This document shows, in pieces, positions 17,672 to 25,007 of a stretch of 54,863 nucleotides of DNA (the first letter of the stretch is position 1; each line of letters opens with the position of its first letter). Source of the DNA: DASPJR01 sp035628505 (lineage in GTDB: Bacteria > Planctomycetota > SZUA-567 > H5-PLA8); NCBI GenBank assembly GCA_035628505.1, contig DASPJR010000109.1, forward strand, positions 1-54,863. Direction: 5' to 3'. Made by a program: the position numbers and the translations under genes. The notes beneath the pieces are model-generated. The model was given only the letters and a program-made list of their open reading frames with translations. It was not told the DNA's origin and did no database searches.

Positions 17672-17685
17672 CTAAGACAACCTCG

Positions 17686-18432
17686 TCACGCCGCTCGTAT
17701 CTTCCTGGCGACCTCCTTTGTTGCTTCGTCGATCAGCAGATCGGCGCCACTCTTTGGCTCGGATGTGGCGGACGCTGGCGGCCCAGCTTTTTCGCTGACC
17801 GGCTTTGCGCCCGCGAGCTCCTCAAAAAACTTTTGCACCATGTCACAGACGAGCTGTTCTTCGAGCTCCTCAATGGCCATGCCGTGAGCGAGGAGGCAGG
17901 CGCGGCCAAGGCGCGAGGCATTCGGGAAACCAAGTTCGGCCGCAAAACGCGCGCGGGCACAGCCCGATCGCTCGATCTTCAGTGACTTCAGCAGGCGCTT
18001 CAAGCAGGACAGGCGCAGCAGCCGATCGTGTGCGCGTTTGCGATCGATCCTTTTGCGCAGCGAATCCAGCAGCGGCTCAAGCATCCTTTTTGTACGCAAA
18101 GGCAGCGTGGATTTAAGCTCGCGGGCCTTGATGCGATCGGTTCGTTCGTGGGCGCGCAACCCGGTGAGTTCGCGAGAATAAGCCGAGAGTTTCGTGCGCG
18201 AGATGCCCAGCTGCCGGCAGATGCTTTCCAGCGGGTCCCAGAAGATGGAGCGCTCGCCGGCGGGAGCGTTCCTGCCGCGCGCAAATTCGATTTCGGCGAG
18301 GCGGTCGACTTCGGCAAGCAGCGTGCGCACCGCCGCATCACGCTCATCGGCCGTCATCTTTTCCTCACGCTCCCCGCCGAGCCCGCTGATGGTCTGCCAG
18401 CGCGGAAGTTTTTGATTCTCATTCGTTTCCAT
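17686..18432 (-). CDS. AraC-type HTH-like protein of unknown role
   Basis: A 248-residue, mostly charged helical protein. Two stretches resemble halves of AraC-type DNA-binding domains. One is ICRQLGISRTKLSAYSRELT at about 90-110, like the first HTH. The other is AAELGFPNASRLGRACLLAH near 175-195, like the second HTH (GFxxxSxFxRxFK). Between them runs a long basic segment (RKRIDRKRAHDRLLRLSCLK). There is no ligand-binding domain. It may be a DNA-binding regulator derived from AraC proteins; the resemblance is by eye and could be partly chance. ATG 18432 has GAGG upstream. It is convergent with the sensor kinase and divergent from the GNAT gene. Confidence 0.55.
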   Translation of the reverse strand: METNENQKLPRWQTISGLGGEREEKMTADERDAAVRTLLAEVDRLAEIEFARGRNAPAGERSIFWDPLESICRQLGISRTKLSAYSRELTGLRAHERTDRIKARELKSTLPLRTKRMLEPLLDSLRKRIDRKRAHDRLLRLSCLKRLLKSLKIERSGCARARFAAELGFPNASRLGRACLLAHGMAIEELEEQLVCDMVQKFFEELAGAKPVSEKAGPPASATSEPKSGADLLIDEATKEVARKIRAA

Positions 18433-18502
18433 AATGAAGTTACCTCATCCCAAAAGTATTCCCGATGCCCAACGCGAGATGCGCGGGACTGATAACGACT
18501 TC

Positions 18503-18585
18503 AACGCAGAGACGCAGAGTTCGCAGAGCACGCAGAGAATGGCTTTACGAAATACCGTTCTTGGCGTCGTGGCGTCCTGGCGGTT
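18503..18585. repeat. Two short arrays: ACGCAGAG units and TTGGCGTC units
   Basis: AACGCAGAG, ACGCAGAG, TTCGCAGAG, CACGCAGAG fill 18503-18537. CTTGGCGTC, GTGGCGTC, CTGGCGGTT fill 18560-18585. The two arms are not complementary and belong to two unit families. They lie in the 334-base divergent gap 18433-18766, where no other feature was seen except an AAGG at 18748-18751 upstream of the GNAT gene. Confidence 0.82.
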
Positions 18586-18766
18586 TAAAAAAGAAATGCG
18601 GAAACGCGAATGGAAGTAACTAGAGGTCGGGCGAGAAGGTGCGGATGACGGCGTGGAATGGAAGCATTGATAGATTTCCTCGACTGGCAATTAACCCTGT
18701 GACGCAAGCGAAGTCAACAGTGAAAGTTGTTATCTTTTTGACTCCTTAAGGCCTACGCTTTTGCGC

Positions 18767-19174
18767 ATGATCACCTACCGCCGCGGCAACCTGCTGAACA
18801 TCGACGACGTCATCGCGCTCTACAACGCCTCGACGCTCGGCGCGCGCAGGCCGGTCGACGACCGCACACGCATGGCGGCGATGATCGCGAACGCAAATCT
18901 GGTCATTACCGCGTGGCAGGGCGCGACGATCGTCGGCATTGCGCGCAGCCTCAGCGATTTTGTTTACGCGACGTATCTGTCCGATCTGGTCGTGCGCGAC
19001 ACGCATCAACGCTGCGGCATCGGCAAGGAACTGATCCGGCAAACGCAGGCGGCCGCTCCGCAGGCGCGCCTGATCCTGCTCTCCGCGCCGCAGGCCACGG
19101 AGTACTACCCGCACATCGGTTTCGAGCAGCACACGTCCGCCTGGACGCTCGCGCCGGGGGAGAAACTGCGATGA
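18767..19174 (+). CDS. GNAT-family N-acetyltransferase
   Basis: A 135-residue single-domain GNAT acyltransferase. The acetyl-CoA pyrophosphate loop is LSDLVVRDTHQRCGIGKELI (motif A, QRCGIG for the usual Q/RxxGxG/A), followed by a beta-strand ILLSAPQATEYYPHIGF typical of motif B. The enzyme moves acetyl from acetyl-CoA to an amine on a small molecule or protein; the acceptor is unknown. ATG 18767 is preferred over a TTG two codons earlier. No strong ribosome-binding site is visible. It lies 48 bases upstream of the release-factor gene and may share its transcript. Confidence 0.85.
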   Translation: MITYRRGNLLNIDDVIALYNASTLGARRPVDDRTRMAAMIANANLVITAWQGATIVGIARSLSDFVYATYLSDLVVRDTHQRCGIGKELIRQTQAAAPQARLILLSAPQATEYYPHIGFEQHTSAWTLAPGEKLR

Positions 19175-19194
19175 CTAAAATCCCTTCGCCCTTT

Positions 19195-19222
19195 ATGCAT
19201 CATGCATTATGCATTAATAACC
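19195..19222. repeat. Heptamer array (ATGCATT type) running into a start codon
   Basis: ATGCATC, ATGCATT, ATGCATT, AATAACC are in exact 7-base register and the next register position (19223) is the ATG of the following gene (ATGCACT). The array supplies extra in-frame ATG codons at 19202 and out-of-frame ones, which makes the start uncertain. Confidence 0.75.
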
Positions 19223-19582
19223 ATGCACTTCCCGTCTGACGCCCCCGTCACTCCGTTCAAGCTTGAGGATCTGCGCGAGCGCATTACGCGGCTGGGTATT
19301 GCGCTTGAGAAAATCGACGAGCAGGCGGTGAAGGGGAGTGGGCCCGGCGGGCAGAAAGTGAACAAGACCTCCAGCGGCGTGCTGCTGCGCTATGATTTAA
19401 ACGGTGAGCTGATCGTCGTGAAGTGGACGCGCGAGCGGCAGCGCTCGCTGAACCGCTTTCTGGCGCTGCGCGAACTGGTGGACGAAATTGAGCTGCGCGT
19501 GTCGCCCGGCACCAGTGAGCGCCTGAAAGAACAGAACCGCATCCGCAAGCAGAAAGACCGTGCGCGCCGCCGCAACAACTGA
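19223..19582 (+). CDS. arfB: ArfB/YaeJ-like peptidyl-tRNA hydrolase (release-factor-like)
   Basis: A 119-residue protein with only the catalytic RF-1 domain. The GGQ loop is in KGSGPGGQKVNKTSSGVLLR (about residues 38-57). The C-terminal tail RLKEQNRIRKQKDRARRRNN is basic, as in ArfB, where it enters the empty mRNA channel of stalled ribosomes. The expected role is release of stalled peptides by hydrolysis of peptidyl-tRNA. There is no anticodon-like recognition domain, so it is not a normal RF1/RF2. ATG 19223 is chosen over 19202 because the extra seven codons come from a heptamer repeat. It could equally be one of the related uncharacterised release-factor-like proteins. Confidence 0.82.
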   Translation: MHFPSDAPVTPFKLEDLRERITRLGIALEKIDEQAVKGSGPGGQKVNKTSSGVLLRYDLNGELIVVKWTRERQRSLNRFLALRELVDEIELRVSPGTSERLKEQNRIRKQKDRARRRNN

Positions 19583-19586
19583 ACAG

Positions 19587-19614
19587 TTCTTACAGCGCCC
19601 GCGCGTGGTATAAT
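19587..19614 (+). promoter_or_regulatory. Candidate sigma70 promoter of the biotin ligase gene
   Basis: A perfect TATAAT -10 at 19609-19614 lies 26 bases before the GTG start at 19640. A weak -35 (TTCTTA, 19587-19592) stands 16 bases upstream. The transcript would start near 19621. This suggests that the ligase gene has its own promoter. Confidence 0.45.
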
Positions 19615-19639
19615 GAATACAGGATAGGGAACGTTCGCC

Positions 19640-20494
19640 GTGCCACTTTTCATTTTGCCCGCAGATGCCGAAACTTTCTCCGCCAGCCTTTCCACCCGCG
19701 CGCTGGGCAAAAACATTGAGTTCCACTCCCAGACGCACTCCACCAACGACCTGGCGCTTGCCGCAGCGCGTGCCGGCGCCGCGCATGGGAAAGTTTTTAT
19801 TGCTGATCTCCAGACCGGTGGCCGCGGCCGCCGCGGGCGCAGCTGGGAGTCGCCGCCGGGACAGAGTCTCCTCTTTTCCGTGCTGGTGCGGCCGAGCGGA
19901 ATTCAGAACACGGATGCCGGCTGGCTTCCGCTGCTTTCCGGTCTCGCCTGCGCGGAGGCGCTCGCCGCGACCTGCCAGATTTCGCCTGCGATCAAGTGGC
20001 CCAACGATATCGTGATCCCGATGGCGCAGGCGCCGGGCTGGCGCAAACTGGGCGGAATTCTCTGTGAGAGCGTCTGGGCGGCGAGCGCCGAGCAGAGCTT
20101 TGTCGTGATCGGTATCGGGCTCAATATTCTGCAGCGATCAGAAGATCTTCCGGAACTGGCCAAGGCGCCGCCGACGAGTGTGCTGCTGGAAACGGGACAG
20201 GAAGCCGGCCGCCGTGAAATTCTGCGCGCCGTGCTGATAAACCTGGAGCAGCGTATCAATCAATTGAGCAACGCTGCAACGCGGGCCGCGCTCAAGAAGG
20301 ACATCGAAGACGCGCAGCGCCGCTGGTGGCAGCCGGACGTCCGATTGGTCGTTCAATCGCCCGAAGCAGAAGAGGAGATCGCCGGGGCGTTTTCCGGGTT
20401 GGATGAATTCGGCCGCCTGATGCTCTCTTCGCCCGACGGCAAAGCGTGGACGCTGGCGGATGCGGAAGTGATCAGCGCAATGGCAAAGTCGTAG
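19640..20494 (+). CDS. birA: Biotin--[acetyl-CoA-carboxylase] ligase
   Basis: A 284-residue biotin-protein ligase. It activates biotin as biotinyl-AMP and attaches it to carrier lysines such as AccB. The biotin/ATP loop is GGRGRRGRSWESPPGQSLLF; further signatures are KWPNDI, KLGGIL and VVIGIGLNIL. The N-terminus (about 30 residues) lacks the HTH of the bifunctional repressor BirA, so this is a class I enzyme without DNA binding. The C-terminal cap ends SSPDGKAWTLADAEVIS. GTG 19640 is preceded by AGGATAGGGA at 19621-19630. Its TAG stop forms the first bases of the palindromic element that follows. Confidence 0.9.
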   Translation: MPLFILPADAETFSASLSTRALGKNIEFHSQTHSTNDLALAAARAGAAHGKVFIADLQTGGRGRRGRSWESPPGQSLLFSVLVRPSGIQNTDAGWLPLLSGLACAEALAATCQISPAIKWPNDIVIPMAQAPGWRKLGGILCESVWAASAEQSFVVIGIGLNILQRSEDLPELAKAPPTSVLLETGQEAGRREILRAVLINLEQRINQLSNAATRAALKKDIEDAQRRWWQPDVRLVVQSPEAEEEIAGAFSGLDEFGRLMLSSPDGKAWTLADAEVISAMAKS

Positions 20495-20592
20495 CGCAGG
20501 CTTTCAGCCTGCGAGGTATCTGTTACGTTGCGCGGGCGTCTCGCCCGCGCTCAGCTAAAAGATTCATTCGCAGGCAGGATGCCTGCGCTACA
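20491..20592. repeat. Triple-hairpin palindromic element filling a convergent gap
   Basis: Three perfect hairpins with 5-base loops: CGCAGGC-TTTCA-GCCTGCG (20495-20513), GCGCGGGC-GTCTC-GCCCGCGC (20530-20550) and CGCAGGC-AGGAT-GCCTGCG (20569-20587). The ends (GTAGCGCAGGC and GCCTGCGCTAC) are complementary, so the whole element is one palindrome. It runs from inside the birA stop codon to the base before the stop of the convergent gene (20593). Confidence 0.95.
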
Positions 20593-22467
20593 TTACAGCC
20601 ACAACCGGCGTTCGGATTCGTCGCGTTTGACCGGGCGGTACATGGTGTCGAGCGGCGCGTAATCGTCGCGGAGAATCGGAACTGTTTTCAATTCGTCTTC
20701 AGTCGGGCCCTTCTCATAGATGTGCTCGACATGCCAGAGCATGTCCGGCGGACGCACGCGCGGCTTTTCGCCCTTGGTGAGCTCCTTGATCGTGTCCGTC
20801 AGATCATCCAGCGTGCGGCGCTTCTCTTCACGCGTGGCGATCACGATGATGTTGCGGTAGTCCTCGTAGCCCTGCCCGGTGAGCTCGCGCTGGCGGTAGA
20901 CCTTCGGGAAAACGTAGAGCTGATTAAAGAGCGGGCTGGTGCTGCCTTTGCCTTTTACGTCCATTTCGCTGGCTTTAAGCGTCTTGTATTCGGACAGGAA
21001 CAGAGCGGCCGGCGGTACCTTCTGCTTCGTGACATTGCGAATGCCTGAAATAATGTTCGTCAGCAGCACGCCATTGTCGGTCAGCTTCGAGCGGACGTTC
21101 TCGAGGAACTCCCAGGTCATGATGTGCCAGGGAATCTGCCCGCCGGACGAATACGCATCGAGGAAAATAATGTCGTAGCTTTTGTCGGGCTGCGCGCGCA
21201 TCAGCTGCCGGCCGTCGCCGACGTGAATTTTGATCTTGTCGGTCGGCGGCACCTGGAAATATTTCAGCGCCGTGTCCTTCACCGCCGGATCGATTTCAAA
21301 CACATCCACTTCGCAGCCGTACCAGTTGAAGAACTGTGCGGGAACTACGCCGCCGCCGGCGCCGACAACAAGGACCTTTTTCGGCTCCTTGACCCACATC
21401 AGCGGCAGGTGCAGCAGATCGGTGTAATTCACGGCATTGACGTGTTCGTTGCGGTACGGATAAATGCCGCTTTCGATGTTTTCGTTGAACTTCATCCAGC
21501 GCCGGACTTCGCGCACGCCGCGCGGCAGGTCGGTCGCATGCGGCGTCCACATCTTCGGTGGCATCAGCACGCCGCCATTGGGCGACTGCGACCCTTCTGA
21601 CGCGATCACGTCTTCGGTGACCAGGATTTCGTGATAGGCCGAATCGCGGTAGTGCATCAGCCGCTGTCCCGGAGCCATGTGCGGCTTCACCGGCACCACT
21701 GCCCACAGCATGATGCAGACGGTCGCAACCAGCCCGAGCAGCCCAACGGCCGTGCGATCACTTTCGCGGCGCACCGACTGCGCTGAGCAATACAGCCCAA
21801 AGCCGATGGTGCCGCTGAGTATCTGCAGAATGCCCAGCATCTGCAGCGCGGTGCTCAGATGCAGGAATGGAATCAGCACAAAGGTTGTCAGCAGCGTGCC
21901 GATGATCGATCCGGCGGTCGAGAGGGCGTAGAGGCGGCCTGCAGTCTGGCCCAGTCCGGAAAGAGAGGACGCGTTCAGTTTCACCGCGTAGGGCGTAACC
22001 ATGCCCATCAGAAGGCTGGGAATATAAAAAATCGCAAACGTTGTAAGCAGCGGGCCGGTGACGGAGCCGAGGTGATTTTGCGCAATGCTCTCGGCGATCT
22101 TCGGGCCGGCACGCGGAACAAAAATCGCCGTCCACAATCCCGATGCCGCCACGATGCCCGCGAGAATTCCGAAGGAGGGCCGGCGGTCGGAAATCACGCC
22201 GCCCATGTAATAACCGGTCGCCAGCGCGGCCATGAACATGCCGATGATGCTGCCCCACACGAACGTGGATGTGCCGAATCCCGGCGCAAGAATTTTCGCG
22301 CCCGCGACTTCAACTCCCAGCACCACGCCGCCGGAGATGAATACAATCAGGTAAAGCGCGCGCGCCGCCCAGACCGAAGCCTCGGGCTTGATCTCGTTCG
22401 CGCCGCCAGCGTGATGGCTGCTCATTTTGCGGACCTCGACGTTCTCGGACTTTGCACTCGCGGACAT
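20593..22467 (-). CDS. Membrane-fused spermidine-synthase-like protein
   Basis: A 624-residue protein with two parts. Residues about 30-265 hold 7-8 hydrophobic helices (ALYLIVFISGGVVLGVEVAG, FVWGSIIGMFMAALATGYYM, LLTTFAIFYIPSLLMGMVTP). Residues about 270-600 are a spermidine-synthase-type domain with the nucleotide-binding strand KKVLVVGAGGGVVPAQFF, acidic VFEIDP, and GDGRQLM plus IIFLDAY. Such fusions (MFS-like/SpeE) are common but uncharacterised; some act in polyamine transfer, others on different acceptors. The YxxxL/DY substrate motifs of true spermidine synthase are not clear, so function is open. The start may be ATG 22467 or 22425, the latter with GAGG 8 bases upstream. Confidence 0.82.
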   Translation of the reverse strand: MSASAKSENVEVRKMSSHHAGGANEIKPEASVWAARALYLIVFISGGVVLGVEVAGAKILAPGFGTSTFVWGSIIGMFMAALATGYYMGGVISDRRPSFGILAGIVAASGLWTAIFVPRAGPKIAESIAQNHLGSVTGPLLTTFAIFYIPSLLMGMVTPYAVKLNASSLSGLGQTAGRLYALSTAGSIIGTLLTTFVLIPFLHLSTALQMLGILQILSGTIGFGLYCSAQSVRRESDRTAVGLLGLVATVCIMLWAVVPVKPHMAPGQRLMHYRDSAYHEILVTEDVIASEGSQSPNGGVLMPPKMWTPHATDLPRGVREVRRWMKFNENIESGIYPYRNEHVNAVNYTDLLHLPLMWVKEPKKVLVVGAGGGVVPAQFFNWYGCEVDVFEIDPAVKDTALKYFQVPPTDKIKIHVGDGRQLMRAQPDKSYDIIFLDAYSSGGQIPWHIMTWEFLENVRSKLTDNGVLLTNIISGIRNVTKQKVPPAALFLSEYKTLKASEMDVKGKGSTSPLFNQLYVFPKVYRQRELTGQGYEDYRNIIVIATREEKRRTLDDLTDTIKELTKGEKPRVRPPDMLWHVEHIYEKGPTEDELKTVPILRDDYAPLDTMYRPVKRDESERRLWL

Positions 22468-22492
22468 GACTTGCAGTTTCCTTCGGTTGTTT

Positions 22493-22596
22493 GGCTCTTG
22501 GGCTCTTAGCTCTTAGCTCTTGGCTCTTGGCTCTTGGCTCTTGCGAGCAGCGCATGTCGCGAGCTGTTAAGAGCCAACAGCCAGGAGCTAAGAGCC
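22493..22596. repeat. Inverted heptamer array (GGCTCTT x7 / AAGAGCC x4) overlapping the Maf stop
   Basis: One GGCTCTT lies at 22493-22499 and six R-GCTCTT heptamers are in exact register at 22501-22542. After a 26-base spacer, AAGAGCC, AACAGCC, AGGAGCT, AAGAGCC fill 22569-22596. The convergent arm enters the Maf gene, whose TAG stop (complement of 22588-22590) is part of the third-to-fourth unit junction. Confidence 0.95.
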
Positions 22597-23211
22597 GCTT
22601 TCCATTCCCCAATCCCGCAACGCGACGGGAAGGATTGCTCTGAATTCCTCGAGTGGAAACCCGACCACGTTCAGCAGGCTGCCTTCGAGCTTCTCTACAA
22701 ACTGGTCGCCGGTTTCCTGAATCGCATACGCGCCGGCTTTTCCATCAGACTGTCCGGTGGCGACGTACGCATCGATCTCCGCCGAACTCATCGGCCGCAT
22801 CGTCACCCACGTTGTCACCGCCAGCAGCTTAGGCTCTTCCGACGCGCTCTGTGCATTCCGCACGGGCCACAGGCACAGTCCGGAAATCACGGCCTGCCGC
22901 CGGCCCGAGAGACGGCTGAGGATACCTTTGGCATCCGTTCGGTCCAGTGGTTTTCCGATCACCTCATCGCCCAGCGCCACGAGCGTGTCGCATCCGATCA
23001 CCAGCGCGGGGAACGGCGGCGGCAGCGCGACTGCTATGGCCTGCGCTTTCGCACGGGCTTTTGCCACGGCCAGCGCTTCGGGCGTGGGCGCGGCTGCAAT
23101 GGCGTTCTCAACTTCACCCGGATCGGCGAGCTCAAAAGTGTAGCCGGCGTCGCTGAGAATTTTTCGCCGCTGTGGAGAGGCGGAGGCGAGGATGAGCCGG
23201 ACGTCACTCAC
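22588..23211 (-). CDS. maf: Maf-family nucleotide pyrophosphatase
   Basis: A 207-residue Maf/HAM1-fold enzyme that hydrolyses non-canonical or excess NTPs (dTTP/UTP or m7GTP type) to NMP and pyrophosphate. Signatures are ILASASPQRRKIL at the start, VIGCDTLVALGDEVIGKP in the middle and GKAGAYAIQETG near residue 160. It overlaps the end of the RDD gene by 4 bases (ATGA), so it is the third cistron of an operon that starts at 26809. The final residues ESGS and the TAG stop are encoded by the edge of a heptamer array, which suggests that the original C-terminus was trimmed or replaced. Confidence 0.9.
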   Translation of the reverse strand: MSDVRLILASASPQRRKILSDAGYTFELADPGEVENAIAAAPTPEALAVAKARAKAQAIAVALPPPFPALVIGCDTLVALGDEVIGKPLDRTDAKGILSRLSGRRQAVISGLCLWPVRNAQSASEEPKLLAVTTWVTMRPMSSAEIDAYVATGQSDGKAGAYAIQETGDQFVEKLEGSLLNVVGFPLEEFRAILPVALRDWGMESGS

Positions 23212-25007
23212 TTCCGTTCTCCCGCCTTGTTGCGCTTGCCGGCGCCTTCTCCTTCCCAGGGATCAATGGGCGGCAATACGTCGAGCTCAGGAGCGGCCGG
23301 GGCTGCGGCTTGAGCGTGCTGTTTCTTGTAGGCTTCGAGCGCGCCTTTCTGAACGACGAAGCAACGCGAAAGCACGTCGCCCAGGCGCTGGCGCCGCGGG
23401 CCAAGAATGATCATCCACAGCGTGACGAGCGGGAAAACAGGCGGCAGGCGTTCGAAGAAGCCGACAAAGTTTCGCACCAGCGCGGCCCAGAGCGTCAGCG
23501 GCTTTCCGCCTTCCATGACGACGCTCAGCCCCATGATGAATTTTCCGGGCGATGCGCCGAAGGCCTTTTCACTGCCGGCGAGGTAAATCATGTAGACGAC
23601 AAAAAATGGCCAGTAGGGCTCCTGGAAAAAGTTGAGCATCTGAATCGGGCTGACGAACGACCAGCCCAGCACTTTTCCGAGCACTACCGTGCAGCCAAAA
23701 ATGAATGCCAGGTCCACGGCGTAGGCGCCAGAGCGCAGGCCGACCGAGGCATAGAGATCGACGGTGCGGACTTTTGTGATCAGCGCCAGAGCCTGCTTGC
23801 GGCGGTGATACGCCAGGCCGGCGCCGAAAATAATCATGCCCAGCGAGACGGCCAGGCCGGAGAGCAGCACCGACTCCAGATCGTACACCGGCAGCCCGCG
23901 CGGCTTGTAGGCGACCTTCTTCCATTCGCCGTCGGCTTTCTTCCAGATTTCGATGACCTGCAGATTGGAGCGAACGATGTATTGCTGGTTGTCGATCGAG
24001 AAATGCTGCGCAAAAAGATACGCGAGCAGACCGCCCTTGGCACGCGAGGCTTCGATAGTCTCGGTCTTTTCGGCGGTCACTGCAGGCTTGCCCTCTTCAG
24101 CCGCGGGCAAAGTCCAGATTTCCATCGGACCGTTGTGCGAAATGGCATCTTCCGTTTTATGGCGCGTCTGAATCAGCAGCTTGAGCGTCTGGCCATCCAC
24201 GAACGGGCTGGCGTTGCCGCGCGGCAGATTGGGGATCTGAACCGTTGATGGCCCGAACGCATCGCCAGTGAACGTGGCCATGCGCAAGGGGCCGGTGGTT
24301 ACGACACGCTTGCCTTCCCAGTCGGGACGGATGACTGTGTCGAGATCGTAGTCGCGCCAGAACAGGCGAATGCCAGCGGAAGTCTCGACGGACTTGAGCC
24401 AGAATCCGTACTTGTTGCCTTTCACGACAGGCCCATCGATTTTCAGCTCCTCCCACTTGAGACCGTCAAACTTCGCGACCTTCAGCTTGCCTTCGTAACC
24501 GGGCGGTTCGTAAACGTTATCCGTCACTCCGAACGCATAGGTTACTCCGTTCTGGGTGACTGCCGTCTCGGCGCGCCAGTTGAAGGGTAGAATTTCGAAA
24601 TCAACCGTGGCCGGCTTCTGCGAAACATCGAACAGCGTCGCGCGGCGTTCGTGCAGGACTCCAAGCCGTTCCCGTGCGGGAGGTGCGGCCTTCTCCGCGC
24701 CAGCTGTGGCGTTTTCGGGTGCAGCTGGAGTGCGGTGCGTGGCCAGATAGAGCGCATACGCTGGTCCCAGGCGGTCGGCAACGATCGTTTCCCAGTTGTC
24801 CCAGTTCTCGCTTGTTGGCGTGTAGATGCTGAAATAAGTCTCTTCGCGTTCGCCCGCATGGCCGTTGGAATATTCGACCAGCATGTAGGGTTTGCCGCCG
24901 GCCTGCTCCAGATGCATGGAAAAATAATAACCCGGGGCGCAACCCTGCAGCGCCACGGTCGTCAGCAGCAGCAATGCAATTAGCAGCAGAAACCGCTGGT
25001 AGATCAT
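23208..25007 (-). CDS. Lipoprotein with C-terminal RDD membrane domain
   Basis: A 599-residue protein. It starts with a lipoprotein-type signal, LLLIALLLLTTVALQGC (Cys23), then a 350-residue beta-rich extracytoplasmic region (WDNWETIVADRLG, LKVAKFDGLKWEELKIDG), then a hydrophobic helix near 385-405. An RDD domain follows at about 425-560. It has R..D..DLAFIFGC, an FGASPGKFIMGLSVV loop and GPRRQRLGDVLSR at the end. RDD proteins are membrane proteins of mostly unknown transport function. The fusion of a periplasmic sensor-like domain to RDD is unusual. It is translationally coupled on both sides (ATGA overlaps at 25004-25007 and 23208-23211). If the lipobox is not used, the first helix is simply a membrane anchor. 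Confidence 0.75.
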   Translation of the reverse strand: MIYQRFLLLIALLLLTTVALQGCAPGYYFSMHLEQAGGKPYMLVEYSNGHAGEREETYFSIYTPTSENWDNWETIVADRLGPAYALYLATHRTPAAPENATAGAEKAAPPARERLGVLHERRATLFDVSQKPATVDFEILPFNWRAETAVTQNGVTYAFGVTDNVYEPPGYEGKLKVAKFDGLKWEELKIDGPVVKGNKYGFWLKSVETSAGIRLFWRDYDLDTVIRPDWEGKRVVTTGPLRMATFTGDAFGPSTVQIPNLPRGNASPFVDGQTLKLLIQTRHKTEDAISHNGPMEIWTLPAAEEGKPAVTAEKTETIEASRAKGGLLAYLFAQHFSIDNQQYIVRSNLQVIEIWKKADGEWKKVAYKPRGLPVYDLESVLLSGLAVSLGMIIFGAGLAYHRRKQALALITKVRTVDLYASVGLRSGAYAVDLAFIFGCTVVLGKVLGWSFVSPIQMLNFFQEPYWPFFVVYMIYLAGSEKAFGASPGKFIMGLSVVMEGGKPLTLWAALVRNFVGFFERLPPVFPLVTLWMIILGPRRQRLGDVLSRCFVVQKGALEAYKKQHAQAAAPAAPELDVLPPIDPWEGEGAGKRNKAGERK

